A DNA stretch of 64,000 nucleotides, from positions 1,046,501 through 1,110,500 of the forward strand of contig WPIO01000132.1 of NCBI GenBank assembly GCA_009760855.2, read 5' to 3'. The notes below the pieces were generated by a model, which saw nothing but the letters and a program-made list of their open reading frames with translations, made no database searches and was not told where the DNA came from. The stretch comes from Cristatella mucedo. Lineage: Eukaryota > Bryozoa > Phylactolaemata > Cristatellidae. Positions 1 through 31,000 of this stretch are shown one piece after another. Each line of letters opens with the position of its first letter. Position 1 is the first letter of the stretch. The position numbers and the translations under genes were made by a program.

Positions 1-1709
1 GTGCCTTCGACGCGAGTGCCCACTGCGTCTCTTTACGGATTTGTTTGCGTGTCGTCGTTGAGGCAGAGTGCCAAATTTAGCTGCTCGCTCGTACAGGGTA
101 TCCCCGGCTATGGCTGTGGCTTGTACATCGGTTGGCCCGAGTGCGGCCGGCCTCACCTACGCTTGTTGCATGCATTAGTTCAAGCTCATCGCTGGTTCGC
201 ATGCCGTGTCCGTAGGACGATTGATAATGAGGCAGCTTTTATTGCTCTGCTAGTGACTGTCTTTTTCTTCTTCACGTGTCACGTGAGTCACGTGCCTCAT
301 GCTCGGTTCGGCTTAGGCTGCCCTGCTAGCAAGTCGCCGGAAGCTCTACTCTTGTCTTCGAGAGGTTGCAACTGTAAATAGTACCGATTAATTGCGATAT
401 TAGCTGCTGCAAATGTTATCGCGAGTGCACCTGTTATTGGTGCTCGAATTTAGAAGTTTCGATCTTTCGAGGAAGTCGCCTCCCAATTAATCGTAACTTG
501 TCTCCAATGCCGACCGGTTCGACCCACCATGAAATTGCTTCATAATATATAGAGCCATTGTTTTTACTCATCATTCGAAGTGTCGAACGATCACGTATTT
601 TAGATCTGTCAGGATGTTATTCAAATGTCTATTATAATATTAATTATTATTATGTCACCGTGCAAAGAAAAAGCGGTAGAATAATGGAAAGTCCTAGAGG
701 TAAAGACAGTGGCACACTAGTGAGCCGTGATGGCTCACTAGGTTAAGGTGTTTACTTTTCATGATCTCAGCCCGGAGGTCGTGGGTTCGAATCCTGTGGT
801 GGGCGATCCTTTATTGCGGCTTCAAGCAGTGGAGATAGCCGTAAAGGCTTTTCTGTCGCTATACAAAAGAGGCTGTTAAATCAGCTGGCATTTTTTTCTT
901 TTTCGGAGGGACAGTAAGCATGTGGACACTATTACCGTCTGTCTGCACCCAACTGCTACACGCCAGAGGCCGTGCAGATTCGAGAAATCAATGCTGAGTT
1001 ATTAAAAGGGTTGTGGTATCGTGGCAATGCGATGGAATTGCGTAAGGTCACATCCTGCTGCTGCTAACGAGCCTCGGTACCAGCTCCCTCGAACCTGCGT
1101 GGCTCCAGCTGTTGACCAGTAGCTAGCGAGGCCGTAAACATCAAGCTCTCTTTATCAAGTGGGGCACTGCTGTCCGAGTGTGGCGCACCGTCAATCGCAT
1201 CGACTGCCTCTGCCTGGTCGTGCACGATCGACCTTGGGCTTGTTTAGCTGGGACTGCTAGTTTTGGCATTGAAGATAATAATGCAATAATCGCAGTGCAT
1301 TTTTAGAATGTCGCAGTTCATTTTTATAGCACCCAAAGACAACGAAATCTCTTTCCAGGCATTGCACCTCGTCGTAGCGAGCCATCGATTGCAGTCGTAG
1401 GCCACTCACTACTCGTCGCCTTCGACTGTGAGCGTGGGCGGGTGGGCGGGCATGGGCTGACACGTGCCTGCCGACTGCCCGACGGTTCGGCTCCACCTTC
1501 TTTTGTCATGCCGTTCGTTTGGCGGCGGCGGCGACGGCAGCTCGCACGCTCGGCTGCCTTCGCGGATTCGTCATTGCTTCACTAGCACGCTCGGCGGAGG
1601 GAGGGCAGACGGGACGGGCGTGCCGAGTAGTAGGATGCTGCTGCTGCTGCTGTGCTGCATTGGTTGATCCCGAACGTCAGTCAGTCTCCTTCTGCTTCCG
1701 TCTCTGCAG
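1..1709 (+). other. 5' flank or upstream intron of the kinase gene
   Basis: No supported coding exon. The kinase exon at 1710 begins mid-codon, so an upstream exon must exist, here or outside the window. A SINE-B copy lies at 720-898. The rest is unique, moderately GC-rich DNA with short CTG runs near 1635. Confidence 0.6.
720..898 (+). repeat. SINE-B, tRNA-derived
   Basis: Head GTGAGCCGTGATGGCTCACT resembles a Pol III A box region, and GGGTTCGAATCC is a near-perfect B box. Body contains CCTTTATTGC and GCTATACAAAAGAGGCTG, ending in a T run. Matches copies at 14838, 30146, 40761 and 54348. Confidence 0.85.
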
Positions 1710-18560
<16,851 letters not shown>

Positions 18561-18576
18561 TTGCCTTGCTTGCGTT

Positions 18577-18646
<70 letters not shown>

Positions 18647-18958
18647 CTGCACCGCTAGCCCGCTCGGGCATCACCAGCGGCTAGCCCTCTCGGGCATAAA
18701 TTGAGACACGGAAGTGAGCTCAGCTGCAACGGGAAGGGTCGGCAAGTGCTGGTCGGTGATTCAGTCCGGAGTGTCCAGGTCTCACGCTTTTCTTTTTGAA
18801 ATGCATATCGTTGGCAAACTGTGCGTGCGCACCACAACCCACATCGGTACTTAACCGGCAGAAACGGTCCTTTGTATATTTTTTTTTACTTTGCTGAAAG
18901 TTATAAATGATAAATAGTGCAGCTATTTACAGAAAGTATAGCTTGCAGCTAGGCACGA
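18561..18958. other. Shared 3' interval between convergent kinase and UBE2G2 genes
   Basis: 398 bases between the two stop codons, including (CT)33 at 18579-18644 and a T-run near 18880. Both 3' UTRs must start here and may overlap. No canonical AATAAA was seen on either strand in the interval. Confidence 0.7.
18579..18644 (+). repeat. (CT)33 microsatellite in shared 3' region
   Basis: Uninterrupted, 18 bases after the kinase stop codon. Confidence 0.93.
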
Positions 18959-19074
18959 TCACTTGAGCTGCAGCGACTTGAGGACCGTCTGCTCGGCAAT
19001 CTCGAGGAACTTTCGTCTGTCTTCTCTCCACATCTTTGCTGCGTCGACGTTGGCTGCACTTTCGTCATTGGGTT
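18959..19074 (-). CDS. UBE2G2: UBE2G2 exon 5 (C-terminus)
   Basis: Acceptor TTTTTAG. Encodes [20 protein letters not shown], then [18 protein letters not shown] and TGA (18961-18959). One residue longer than human at the C-terminus. Confidence 0.95.
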
Positions 19075-22000
19075 CTAAAAATAACCGGCGAGTTCACAAT
19101 CTAGCAATGCAGGTTAGGCACAAAGCAGCAAGATGACACACACATGTAGGCTCTGGGCTTGTGTGCAGATAAAGGCCCACGGCAAGAAATCCCTTCCACG
19201 TGGCACAATTCCAAATCTTCATTAAAAAGAGTGACACGTGTCTTTTCACTTCTCTTTTTTTCAAAGTTGAGCATGCAGTGCTCGCCAGACGCAGTTGCTT
19301 GGCAACACTGCAAGCACGGCAAATAGACAAAAGCTATATCATTCTTAGCTGAATCTTGCGCATGTTGGTCGGGTTCTCTGCGCTGCCAACATTTCCTCAG
19401 CACTAGATGTGCAAAACAAAAAGAAAAAAATGTGTGTGAGTGAGAGAGAGAGAAAGCCAAGAGAAAGAGATGTGAGAGAGAGAGAGAAAACTTTGTGGAC
19501 GACGGGCCAGATAGCGTGAGAGACATGAAGAGTTTTAGTCTCACACATAAAACTAGATAATTTTCTTTTTTAGTTGATTCGGTAAACATTAAAAAGGTCT
19601 GGCTGGAGTGACTGTAGAAGAAAGTGTCGATGGTAAAGAGTCCAAGCAATCAGCAGTTTGAGATGCTTCGCCAGTAACCGGCAGCACATGTAATTGAAAT
19701 GTTTGTCAGGAGTGTTGAAAAAAGATAATAGACATGAGTATAACATGAGTTGCAAGAATGGAAAGTGTGGCACAAGCTGGCCATGCTCTGCTCTTCTAAG
19801 AAATCTTTAAAACAAGAGCCACGATCTGTGCGCCAGCCCCGTGGTAGCCAACCTCTGGGCGTTCGGTTTTAGGATTATCGGTTCACTTGGATTTGTAACT
19901 ACGAGTCGCTTGTGCATTTGCCACGAGTTGCATAGAACGAAGCAAGGCAGAAGGTTCGTTAGAGTTACCCCTACATGCCTTTTGTGGGAGTTATCGCCAG
20001 CTCTTCTCATGACCCCTCCCCAGCAGTGCAGAGGTCAGCTCACTCTGATCGCTCCATCACAGCCACAGCAGCCCACACTGATTGAGCTCTGCAGATGCAA
20101 TAAAAACATACCGAAGCATTCAGGCAGTAGATGAGCATTTGGCTCGAGCTCATAAGTCGTCTGTATTTTAATAAAGGCTGCTCCTTGAACAATGGAGGAG
20201 CTGCCCGGAGGTACTAGCTCTCCCACCAGTTCCCACAGCTAAGTAAGGCTGCTGTGGAGTCCGCCCGGTAGCCACATTGTCGGCTCCCGGTAGCCACATT
20301 GTCGGTAGTATTGCTGGCCGAATCAAGGCATGCCCTTGCAAGGGCATTGGCATACCGTCAGGCGAATGTTAACCGATCGAGGAGGAGGATGGTTGGACGA
20401 TGTAAATAATTGCTATATACATACAGCATATTGCCATCGAAGTCACTACACTAAGCATTTGGCTTGAATCAGGGGTGTAGAGCCTAAGACGAATCTTCTA
20501 CCACGTGATCAATCAATGTAATATTTCAAGTGTTGATTCAAACGGCATCGATCGTCTATCCATTCATACACGAAACTACATTTCTTGGTAGAAATGTGAG
20601 CCGATTGAAAATAACGACCATACACTGTTTGCTTCTCTCCTTGTCGTGTTTACTCTATTTCTCACCCTGAACAAGTACACGGTTGAGCGATCTGCTGACA
20701 CCGTGGTAGTACGGTATCCAGGTACAAATGGAAGCTTATGGTCTTCTTAGCTGCAGTTATTGGGTAAAGGTAGCTGGAAATCCTATATGTGTGGAATAAT
20801 AGCATCAGAGATCAGTGCTCGGCAGCCAATCTGTTGAACAAAGAGAATTTCTCTAACAATCAAGCAATGACATCTCCCTAATCTTCTGTTTTTTCTATTA
20901 ATGACTGTTCCAACTATAAACAACACGAGGAGAACATGGTTAAGGGGTGACATGCACATGGTCAGCAAGCAAGTGTGGTTAGTGGCAGCATGCAACAGTG
21001 TCAGCACGCACAAGCATATAAAAGACGAATCACAGGAACCCACTAAATGCTGTCATAAACAGGTGCGTTTCTAATTTCTTTTTAAATGTGGTCAAGTCAG
21101 AGGGTGTCGTGACGGAAGTCGGGAGTGAGTTCCAGGCTTTGGGAGGAGCAAACGAACTAAAGGCACGGTCTCCAAAGGATTTGAGGTGTGTACGAGGTAT
21201 AGATAAACAGTTAGAATCCGAAAAGCGTACGATGCTTAGCCTGGTGGGGAAGTAAATCAGATAGGTAGGCTGGAGCCAAAGAATGAAATGCCGTGCCGAA
21301 AAGTGGACAACAGCCGCTCAAGTCAGCGTCCGACAATCGCAAGAGAGTAAGTAACACACGGGAATACTAGGGTAGATTATGATTATTCGTCAAATATCAT
21401 AGCTTATTGAAACATGTAACCTGTCAACTGAATTTCCCGAGCATCTGCAGCATACGTTCACACAGTTTAACTGTCACTGCAATGTTGATGAAACCAAGCG
21501 CAATTATCTATCAAACGTGAACCCTGGATGCTGCGTCGATCATACCCACTGAAAGGCATTGCCAATAGTATGGCTTCTACAGTCTTTAACTGGCATCAAA
21601 TATATATCTAAATATAATTCATTTGAATAGCACCCTAGGAGAACTTAACCTCTATCCAGGCGCTTTACATATGCCGCAGAGCTCGAACGAGCTTTAGGAC
21701 CATGTGTCAAGAGAGCAGGAGAACAGTCTCAACAGCTCAACTGGTAGAGCGGTGGCCTGGAAAAGGACTTGGGCTGTGGGATCGGTTCCCACTCAAGACC
21801 AAGTATATGCTCTGCTATCAGTCAGGCGGCAGATGGCCTTTGGTCATTCAGTGTCTTTAAATTATGCACGAGACTGCTTGCAAAGGAGTTGAACAATTCG
21901 GGTTTGTTCCAATATATCGAAATAGAGGCTCATCCTATAACAGTCCATACATTGACAAGTCCTACTACAACGAAATTCTCGAATTACAAATAAAACTTGG

Positions 22001-25000
22001 CCGGCTGATGGGCAAAATACGACCGCAAGCTAGCTCAGCTACTGACCTGCTAACATGCTGACCACAGACAGAAGTATTTTCTCGACACTCTGAACTGGAC
22101 TCCACCGTTCGGCACTGCTTTCATATCCCATCGGGTCATCGCCGGGTGCGTGTAAGATGGAGATGCAGACACGGCCATCAGGATATACTACAACCAAGCC
22201 AAGACCGTATTTCGATCAAGCCTCATCTACACATTAATAAAATAGCTTCTGGTGGCAAAACAGCGCGCGCGAGTAACGAAGCTGGTGAAGCGCCACTGCT
22301 CGTTAGCCTAGCATACACATCACCGACATTCTACACTTGGGTGATGCGATTCACGTTATGCACGCTATGAGGCGTACATACCGAGGGAGCACGAAAAGCT
22401 ATTCCTACATGAGGACTGGTAAATTACTATGGGAACTCGGTAGCAAATACCCATCCGGGCTAAAGATCGAATGTAGACCATGCAATATAAAGCTGTCTAG
22501 CTGAACTAATGAAGAATTAATTTCCAATAAAGAATTCGTGGCACTTGATTTGGTTTCATCTGCTTTCAAGTTCTTTGTGTCACATTGTCACATTACAATT
22601 GCGCATAGCCGTGACGATTTCAGCTGTCCTACTAATACTGCTATTACTTCAGAATGCTACAGCAGCAAGGGTTTCGACAGTTGCTAGAGATTAGTTACCC
22701 ACTTATAATCATGAAGAACAGGATATGTCATAATCTATGCGTTGGACCTTAAAACCGGGGTCATGCGCTCTTCGGTCAAAGCGGTATGAAAATGCTCACG
22801 AAGTAGAACGTAAAATGAGGAGGCTGAATGCATTCGGGCGGCCTCATTCGGAAAGCTGCTTCGTTTGGCAGCAGAAGTACGATGGTTCACGTGGTGTACG
22901 CAATTGGGCACTACCGCCCCCGGAGCGCAGCACCGACTCGGAAGCAGACATGCAAGCCAAAGTGCCCGCGTCCGAAGGGTCCTGGCATTTTGCTGCCAAG
23001 CACATTCTGCCTAATTATGGGAACAGACTCCCAGGCAAGCGAGACGACCATGAACGTGCATCTCAATACTGCCGAGCAGTCTGAAACTCGAGCGTAGAGC
23101 CCGTGTTGAGCTGACCAAGTCAAGTGCTACACTTGAACAGCAGATGGAGGCAGCAGAAAAGCCTTTAATCTTGAAATTCGAAGGCACGTCGTCTGCTTCC
23201 AGCCAGCAATCAGAGTTTGAGCCACAAACGTACGACGACACTCACAAATCCCGAGATGTGTTCGAGTCTGAAGAAAGCTCACGAATGCAAACACAGGTCA
23301 AACACTGACCTGAGCTGAAGCACTAGGCCCCCAGCATTTGCAGGTGGAGCTTGTGGAACCATTAGCTATCTTGCTCGGTAGCCCACTACGACTGGTTAAA
23401 TTTTTTCCTCCGGAGTAAAGCTGTCTCGTCAAAGTTCACCCTCTAGTGCAAGTAAAACAAAATGTGGAACTGAAAGTAATCCAATCCAGAGTGACAAGTA
23501 AAGCCAAAGATGCCGAAATGACAGACCATTGCCCAAAACCTGGTGAAGGTAATTCTATTAGATCTGCTAAATCTGTATCACAGTAGACTTCAATAGCATC
23601 TGCAGTCATTGAGACTGAAAGCATACATAAATATAGTGCTTCCACGTCTTTTTTCTTGAAGTCTTCAGCCGAAGCAGCAGCAATGCTGCTACTAGTTCTG
23701 AATGTCTTGCTCGACGGCATAAATGGGCATGCCCAGGCAAAGGTGGAGTAAATAGCATCTCCAGCAATAGGCACTTCGCGGGCCAAAAACAGACGTGTAA
23801 TTGCTATTGTTATAGCAGCACTGCTTACTGTTCGGATGATATAAGTCACAAGTGAAGCGCATCTTTGGCGGACTCAGCGGATAGTCAGCAGGGAAACTGA
23901 GCCGCGCTGGAAATACACCGCCATCGAAGCAAGTGCCCTCGGGGCCTCTGAAACAAAAATGCAAATGAGTGCCCAGTTCGCACACAAGTAGCAGCGACGT
24001 ACGTCATATGTATGCAGGCACGTTCACGAGCATTAACAACGACATGCTTTAATGCATGCAACCAATAGAAGTGTAATCCAACAATGCACAGTAATTGTAC
24101 GGCTGCTCACACCCCTTACTTAGCTAGGTGCACATAAGCGTGAAGAGCAACGATGCTGTTATAGTGGGAGCACAAAGACCAGAATCGTGAAAAGTTCGGG
24201 TAAAACTATTAAATTTGGCACATTGTTTGGTGGTATTCAAAAGTATCTCTGGATGCATGTACATTGTGAATTGAACCTCTGGATAGAACTTTACGCTGCA
24301 ATCCAATATGGCAGCTAAGGTAAGGATTACATGTGTATCGTATCTAGCCTAGGAAAGGTCATCTGATAGAACCTGACCTGTACAGTCAGTCAAAATATGA
24401 AGCTTCTAGAATTCCAAGGAAAGAATGGACAACACAAAACTCGGTAAAAAAATCACCATGGAACAGAGTCTTGTCACATAATCCAAAACGGCCACCACGG
24501 AGGGACACTTTTTCTTTAATTTCCTATCAAGATATACACATCGTGCTAAAAAAAATTAGGTCATCAGTTAGTCAACGTAATATCCACACTTAATGCCTAG
24601 AAAACTTCCCACGAGAGTTAGTCCTCCATCTTACTAAAAGATAAATTGGGGAGGTGAACGAACAAAACAGAATGTTTCTAATGATTAACTGAATGCAAAC
24701 AATGCCCATGCAAACAATGAAGGGAGGAGGGGCACCCGTTGGTTCTACGAATGTGTGATACAAAAGTAGCAGTTCTAGTGATGAGAAAAAGTTACATGCA
24801 TTTAAAAACAATTACATAAGTACTATGTATCTCCGTCAGTAACTCTACAAAGTCATAAAGACCATGTGGGTGTTACGCAGGAGAGTTTTGTATAGCGCAC
24901 TCACAGCCTAAGCGGCTTTCGGTACGCATTCGGTACCCAACAGACTTCGTCTCACGAAACAAAGAGAAAGTGGGAAGCATAGCGGAGTTAGGAGAGCAGT

Positions 25001-28000
25001 TGAGGTAGTGAGTAGCATAGAAGTAGCAGTTCAGGACCGCTGAAAAAGATGTGCCATAGTCGGCAGTTGGAGAGTAGATGTCGTTGCGTAAGAATTGTGG
25101 AAGCGAGTTCCACAGTCTAGGACCTGCAGAGCTAAAGCTTCTGTTGCCAACTGTCTTTAAGTGGAGGAATGGGACAGCTAATTTATTGTCCACACAGGAC
25201 CTGAGGGCGCAAACAGGCTGAAACTGATGCAGCAGTTCAGCTATGTACGAAGGAGCCAAGCCGTGGCGGGCCTTGTGGGTCAGCGTAAGAACTTTGCTCT
25301 GTATCGTAAGCTGGCTTGGTAGTAGTCTAAATAGAAGTTTATTTTGGTGCATCTGTAATTCCGAGTGCATAATGCCGTTTACCAAAGTCTTGATCCAACG
25401 ACACATTTGAACCGCTTCTTGTACCCATGGGTACATGATGCTGCATCAGTACCTGCAAGCTTCTGAGGTGGCTCCAGGCAGGTGTGTCCATAAAAAGCTA
25501 CCAATGGCTGTTTGAGTTTTTCCAATCATAAGGATCGAGAAGGTGATAAGACAATTGCGACACCTGTCTTCAGACGTGTGCGACCCAATGCATTGCAAGC
25601 TTGATATGGTGCAAAAGAGCTGCACTGGCAGGCGGAGTACTATCAAAGTCCAGCCACAGCTCAGGTTTTCAATGCTATTCTTGACAAAGGAGTTCTTCCA
25701 AAATATTTTAAATCAGTGATTGTTCAACAAATACTTAAAAGCCCAGATTGAATTCCAAGGTCCTTGCAAACTATCGCCCAGTCTCCCTTCTTCCTTTTTG
25801 TCAAAGATTCTATAGATTGTCACTAAGCAGCTTGTGGAACATGTCGAGATTATTCTTGTCAAGAATATTTTGTCAGAAAAACTTCTGTCAACATTCAAGC
25901 AACATCACTCTACTGAAACTGCTCTCCTTCGAGGTACCAACGACATTCCAAGCATCAACAATAGTGACATGTAACATCGTACTTGAATGATTGCGAACAA
26001 AGATCAGTATGGCAGACGAGGCACTGGTGTGGTTCGAACCATACAAGTGTAATCGTATTCAGTCACTGTGATATGGTGGTCACGTCTCATCCAGCAGACC
26101 AGTCAGCTACAGAATTCCACAAGAGTCCATTTTCAGGCATCCATTTAGATCAAGCCTCTGTGAAAAGTGATTCGGGCCCTTGGGATTGGCTATCACTTCT
26201 ATGCTAATGACATCCAGCACTATTTGTCATCTAAACCGTCGAAATCCACTTCAGCAACTAATAAGCTCAATGCTTGCCTTACAAACATTCGATCCTTGAT
26301 GTCGGCCTATTTATTCACAATAAGCAATAATGAAATCAAACTTTTACTCAATGGCCACCTCCAGCTGCCAGCTGGACGACCGACTTTGATCTTCTAATTG
26401 GTGATGCTGTTGTGAGACCATCATTATATGCTTAGAATGTAGGTGTCTTATTTGATAACTGCTTGAAGTGAGAAGACTTCGTTGACGAGAAAGCTTCCAC
26501 AGCTAGACATCACGTTCGATATCTGTGTAAGATTAGGGACTGTCTTACCACGATGGCTTGCTACAAATGTACTCGCATCCTGTTACTGTCTGGGGTGGAC
26601 TTCTGCAATTCCGTTTTGGCTGGCTACCCAAAAAAAGGCAATAACGCTATGCAGTGGGTGATGAAAATTGCTCCAAGGCTAGCCAAAAAATCTCAGTTCA
26701 GTCGAGTGTCTCCTTTACTGGAGGTACTGCGATGGCTCCCGGTCTATCAATGGATGCAGTGCAAAAGTCTTCATATGACCCATACGGCCCAGGATATTCC
26801 AGCAAAATTGTGTGGTCAAATCTCACTCCGTTTTAGCTCATAGAAAATTTCCAGAAACACTCTAAAACAAGAGGCTTAACAGAGCTAAGCCAACTAGAGC
26901 TCAGGCCGTCACGATAGCCGGGCATGGCAACCATGGCAGCAGTCATTAAATAACTCGAAATGCTGCGGGGAGGCAAATGGAGGGCATGCTAGCTAGCCAC
27001 AGGTTGCTTTCTCTTCAGTTTGCTAGCAGTCTGTAGCTTGGACAATCGGCAGGTCCATCAATCGCTGGACGAATAAGTTAGTTATAAATGGAAACTATTG
27101 TGTGCCACCAAAGCTCAAGGCGACAGGATACATACACACACAGAGCTGGGAGCTAGTAGGACACCCATCCACCACCAAAGCAGCCGGTTTGGAGATGCAG
27201 TGCCGATAGACGCAAGCCTTTGGACTAAAACTACATCGGATTTATATCAACAAAAATGCTTTAAACACGTCGTGATATCTCAGACTGTAGCTCATAGCTT
27301 TTGACAGTGAATCCGAACAAGCCCCCACAGTGGGTGCAGCATATTGAATTTCAACTGCAATCCACCACTATCGCTTTGTTACTAGATCTCGCTTATGGTA
27401 GCACAATCCCGATGTCCCTACCTACATAACCACTATTTAATACTTGAACGGCAGACCCAGTGATTCATTTGCTTGAACCTACTAGTCATTTGCACGACTC
27501 TTGTTTTTGGCTCAGGTTTAGACCTCAGCAGGCCCCCCATTATTATTGAACCGTTTGGCAGGGTGACCCAATCAATGACTGACAAACAATCCTACCGCCA
27601 GCAGGATTCAAACCAAGGACTAACTGGTTCATAATCTCTTACTCTATCCACACCCGACCATGTAGCTTATCCGTCTGGTGAAAATACAAAGGTGAACAAG
27701 AATGAACAAACGAAGGGTACACATTTACAAAACTAAACATCGGGTGACGCCCGTTCTAGGTTATGATTGATTATACCACAAGAATAAGAAGAAAGGCCTC
27801 TAAATCAGCTTGCTCTTTGCGTTCCTTTTGCTAACATGTTCACATCACAGTGCCATCGATGGAAAGAAGGCACCAGCAGACGAGATGTGCATAGCAAGGA
27901 AATACGTTGTCATCCTGCTCATGTTTCCAGCCAGCACAGAAAGGCGCATCAGGTATCATCCTTGCGGCACTCGCAGTTTTTCCAGTACGCAACATCAGCA

Positions 28001-31000
28001 CCGACAGATCAAGCGATGATTTCCAAAGTAAATACTGCACACACATTATCAGGGTACTGACGACGTAGACATGCATTAAGTCGATATCAAGGATTGAAAG
28101 ACAGCCTAAAACATACATGTACCCTTCGGTGGTAGTGTCAAGGGTCAACTTAGATGGGGCCTGTACAGTGAGCCGGCACACTTCCAGCAGAGATCAGCCA
28201 CGCCGAACCGCTCGATGATGGATGTCACGAGATGACATCGTCTGGGTCGTGGCTAACAACTCGTTCACTCCCGCTGCTTGCCCTGCTTGCTCTCGTCTCC
28301 GCCTGCCTGCTTGAACAGACCTCTGCTTTTTCTGCAGCGTTGGGAATCAATGGCTTAGAGCCTGGTGACGTGTTACACTCACTAACGAACAGCCATGCCC
28401 TCCTAAAAAGCGGTAAGCCCTGCCACTGACACCTACTGAGGAGTAATTGCCGAGACGGTTCGAAGCCCCAACTCTGCCACAACTCAGCAACTCAAAGTGC
28501 TCAGATCGGTGTGGCTGGTTGAGCCTCAACGGTTTGCCGCTCCAGACGTGTCCCACGAATTGGCGGTCACCTCGGCCACCCGATCTGCTCTCAGTACCCT
28601 ACTTTCTGTTTGTTACACCTCTGCACCTTATCGGTGCATCATCGGTGCTATTAATGGATTCCGCATCGTCACCCACCGACGTCACGACCAACTGACGATG
28701 CTGATGCTGGCATTATTCTCTGCCAGCAACCTGTCCTTTCATAGGGTACAGGGTGCTAATCAGTAGAAAGAAGCTCTACTTTACTGAGGCCAACACTGCT
28801 TACCAAACAAAGACTGCCAATGGTTCAGCCCCGTCAATTGAACCCATCGATGTCGACTTCGATTATACAGCCGACCAATCTCGACTTCGAACAAGAGCTA
28901 TATACCAACAAATCTCACTGCTCAGGTGCCGGCACAACTTATTTTCATGACTGCATTTACCAAAGTGCACCACCAGTATGGTTTCGGAGGCTGCCTTCCT
29001 GCCATGGCACTGCTGACCCACTGATCGGTGTTTAGCTCGAACTTAATTGGACTGCATCCTTTTTGTCAGGCGACCTCAACTCATTAGACCTGGATGCTGA
29101 ACAATTAGCCTCGTGACGATTGATCTCATTTTAGCCTGTAGCTCATCATAACCTTATTTGCCCGACTGCCTGCCTGGCAGCCGGCAGCTGGGCTGGTAAT
29201 GTGGGTATTGTGCCACTGTCCACCAAACTGGTTAGCCTGCCAGCTGCTGAGTCAACTTTGCTAGGCCTGTATAGTAAGCCGGCAGGCTGCTGACTCAGCA
29301 CAGGTCAGCCACACCCTACCTCACGATGATGTGTCACGAGTCCAAGCCATTCTTGGTCTCTTAACAATCCACTATCTACCTGCCACTTGGGCTAAGCAGG
29401 CTTGGGCTAAGCCGATGCTTGCCTCTCTGTCTGCTGTCCACCTAATTGAACCTCTTCCTCCTCTCCTACAAATGCTTCACAACCTGCCCAGATATTATAC
29501 AAGCAGCAAACACCAAGTGCTCTACAAGCTAGGGTTGGCCATACTAAAACCTTCGCTACCACTAGGATCCAGCAAGATGGCAGACTTGCAATAATAATAA
29601 CAGTAATAACAATAATAACAAGAAGAATAGTATAAGTTTCTATAGTGTCCAAAGAGGTCTAAATCTCTTTTTAGACATTTTACACATAATGCAGGCAAAC
29701 CGCAAGTCCACACGTATTTACAAACAGCCAAATCACATGTATATACAAACAGCCAAATAAAGACAGGATAACCTATATATCATAAAATTTGAGTAAACAC
29801 GGACTAGGAGTGGAAAAAATTGGAAATGCCTTCATATGGCAAGAGTTATTTACAGATATCAATCACAAGCTCAGCTCAGCAGACACGGATCCGTCATACG
29901 ACATATGCAGCTGGCCCACTCGGCTCTTCGACAACTCATAAACTTACATACAACTGACCATGCAGAGCCAAGCCTTGATTGATGCTGGACAAAGACATGC
30001 TGCAAGAGCAGAGTGTGGTGCTAGGAGTTCCGGTCTAACAAAATCAATATTTCATTTCTTGTGCTTAGCTGTCCTGTGTCCCGGAGAAGGGGCCAGACTA
30101 TAATAAAGAGCTCCATACCGGGTCACTGAGCCATTGGCCAGTTCGGTGAGCCGTGATGGCCCACTAGTAAGGCGGTTGCTTTTCATGACTTCGGTCCTGG
30201 ATCGTGGTTTCGAATCCTGCAGTGGACGATTCTTTATCGCCGCTGCAAGTGGTGGTGATAGCTAAAGTAAAGGCTCTTCTTTCGCTATCCAAACGAGGCT
30301 GCTAAAGAAGCTAGTATTTTTTATGGCCGCAGCCAGGTCACACAAACTTCTAGAGCATATATTAACTAATCAAACAGTGTCTATTAGCATTGTTGAAGGC
30401 GTTGGCCGTCAGGGTTTCTTTCATCTGGAGAAGAGGTGACGTAATACAGATAGAGGCAATCTGTTGCTTTTGACAGTAAAGTAATTTCGGGCAAAAACTT
30501 TCAAATCAGACAAGGTTTCGAGTACAACCGGAATTCGAAAATTTTGGAATGATCATGAAATTTAAATCTACTTTAAGGCTGACGTGGATAAGTGATGACT
30601 GGCCCAGTACGCCTCTCTCATCCAATATTAGCGCCTCATCCAAAGGCAAAGCAAGGTCAGACGTCACAGTCAGCCAGGCAAATTAATAAGTATGTCCAGG
30701 TCCAATGATGGCCTGACAATCAATGCTGTGCACACTACACCGATACCACGTCATTGTCCCACATAGTGCAGGATTGCCAATACACCGACAGTTGCGCTTG
30801 TCAGTATATACACTACGAACACTGATAAAAAATATATTGAACTATGTGCTGATTCGTAGAACGTAGTGCTCCTGTACATTGTAAGGGATCTTGCCATATG
30901 GGCTATGAACTGCAGAATGGGCCCACTCTAGTTTTACAAATCTATTTCCTTTACACAAAATACTGCATATTTCCTTTACACATAGTCTAGAGGTCCATGA

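Larger units (their letters stand above)
19075..22046 (-). other. UBE2G2 intron 4
   Basis: Contains a LINE family 1 fragment (20905-21345), a 5'-truncated SINE-A (21600-21695), a tRNA-like segment (21725-21800) and a short tandem duplication near 20259-20303. The rest is unrecognised. Confidence 0.75.

Noticed and set aside
1519-1709. Peptide LGCLRGFVIASL upstream of kinase exon a, faintly like the DLK N-terminal LGCLRPVW segment
   Set aside because: Only four residues match and no donor of the required phase with good consensus follows. Too weak to call an exon.
21725-21800. Functional tRNA gene
   Set aside because: The anticodon arm does not pair, the acceptor stem has only four pairs and the B box is altered.
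28130-28190. Minus-strand [10 protein letters not shown], resembling the UBE2G2 exon 2 motif QLTLDPPEG
   Set aside because: No usable acceptor in the required phase; the true exon was found at 38056-38137.
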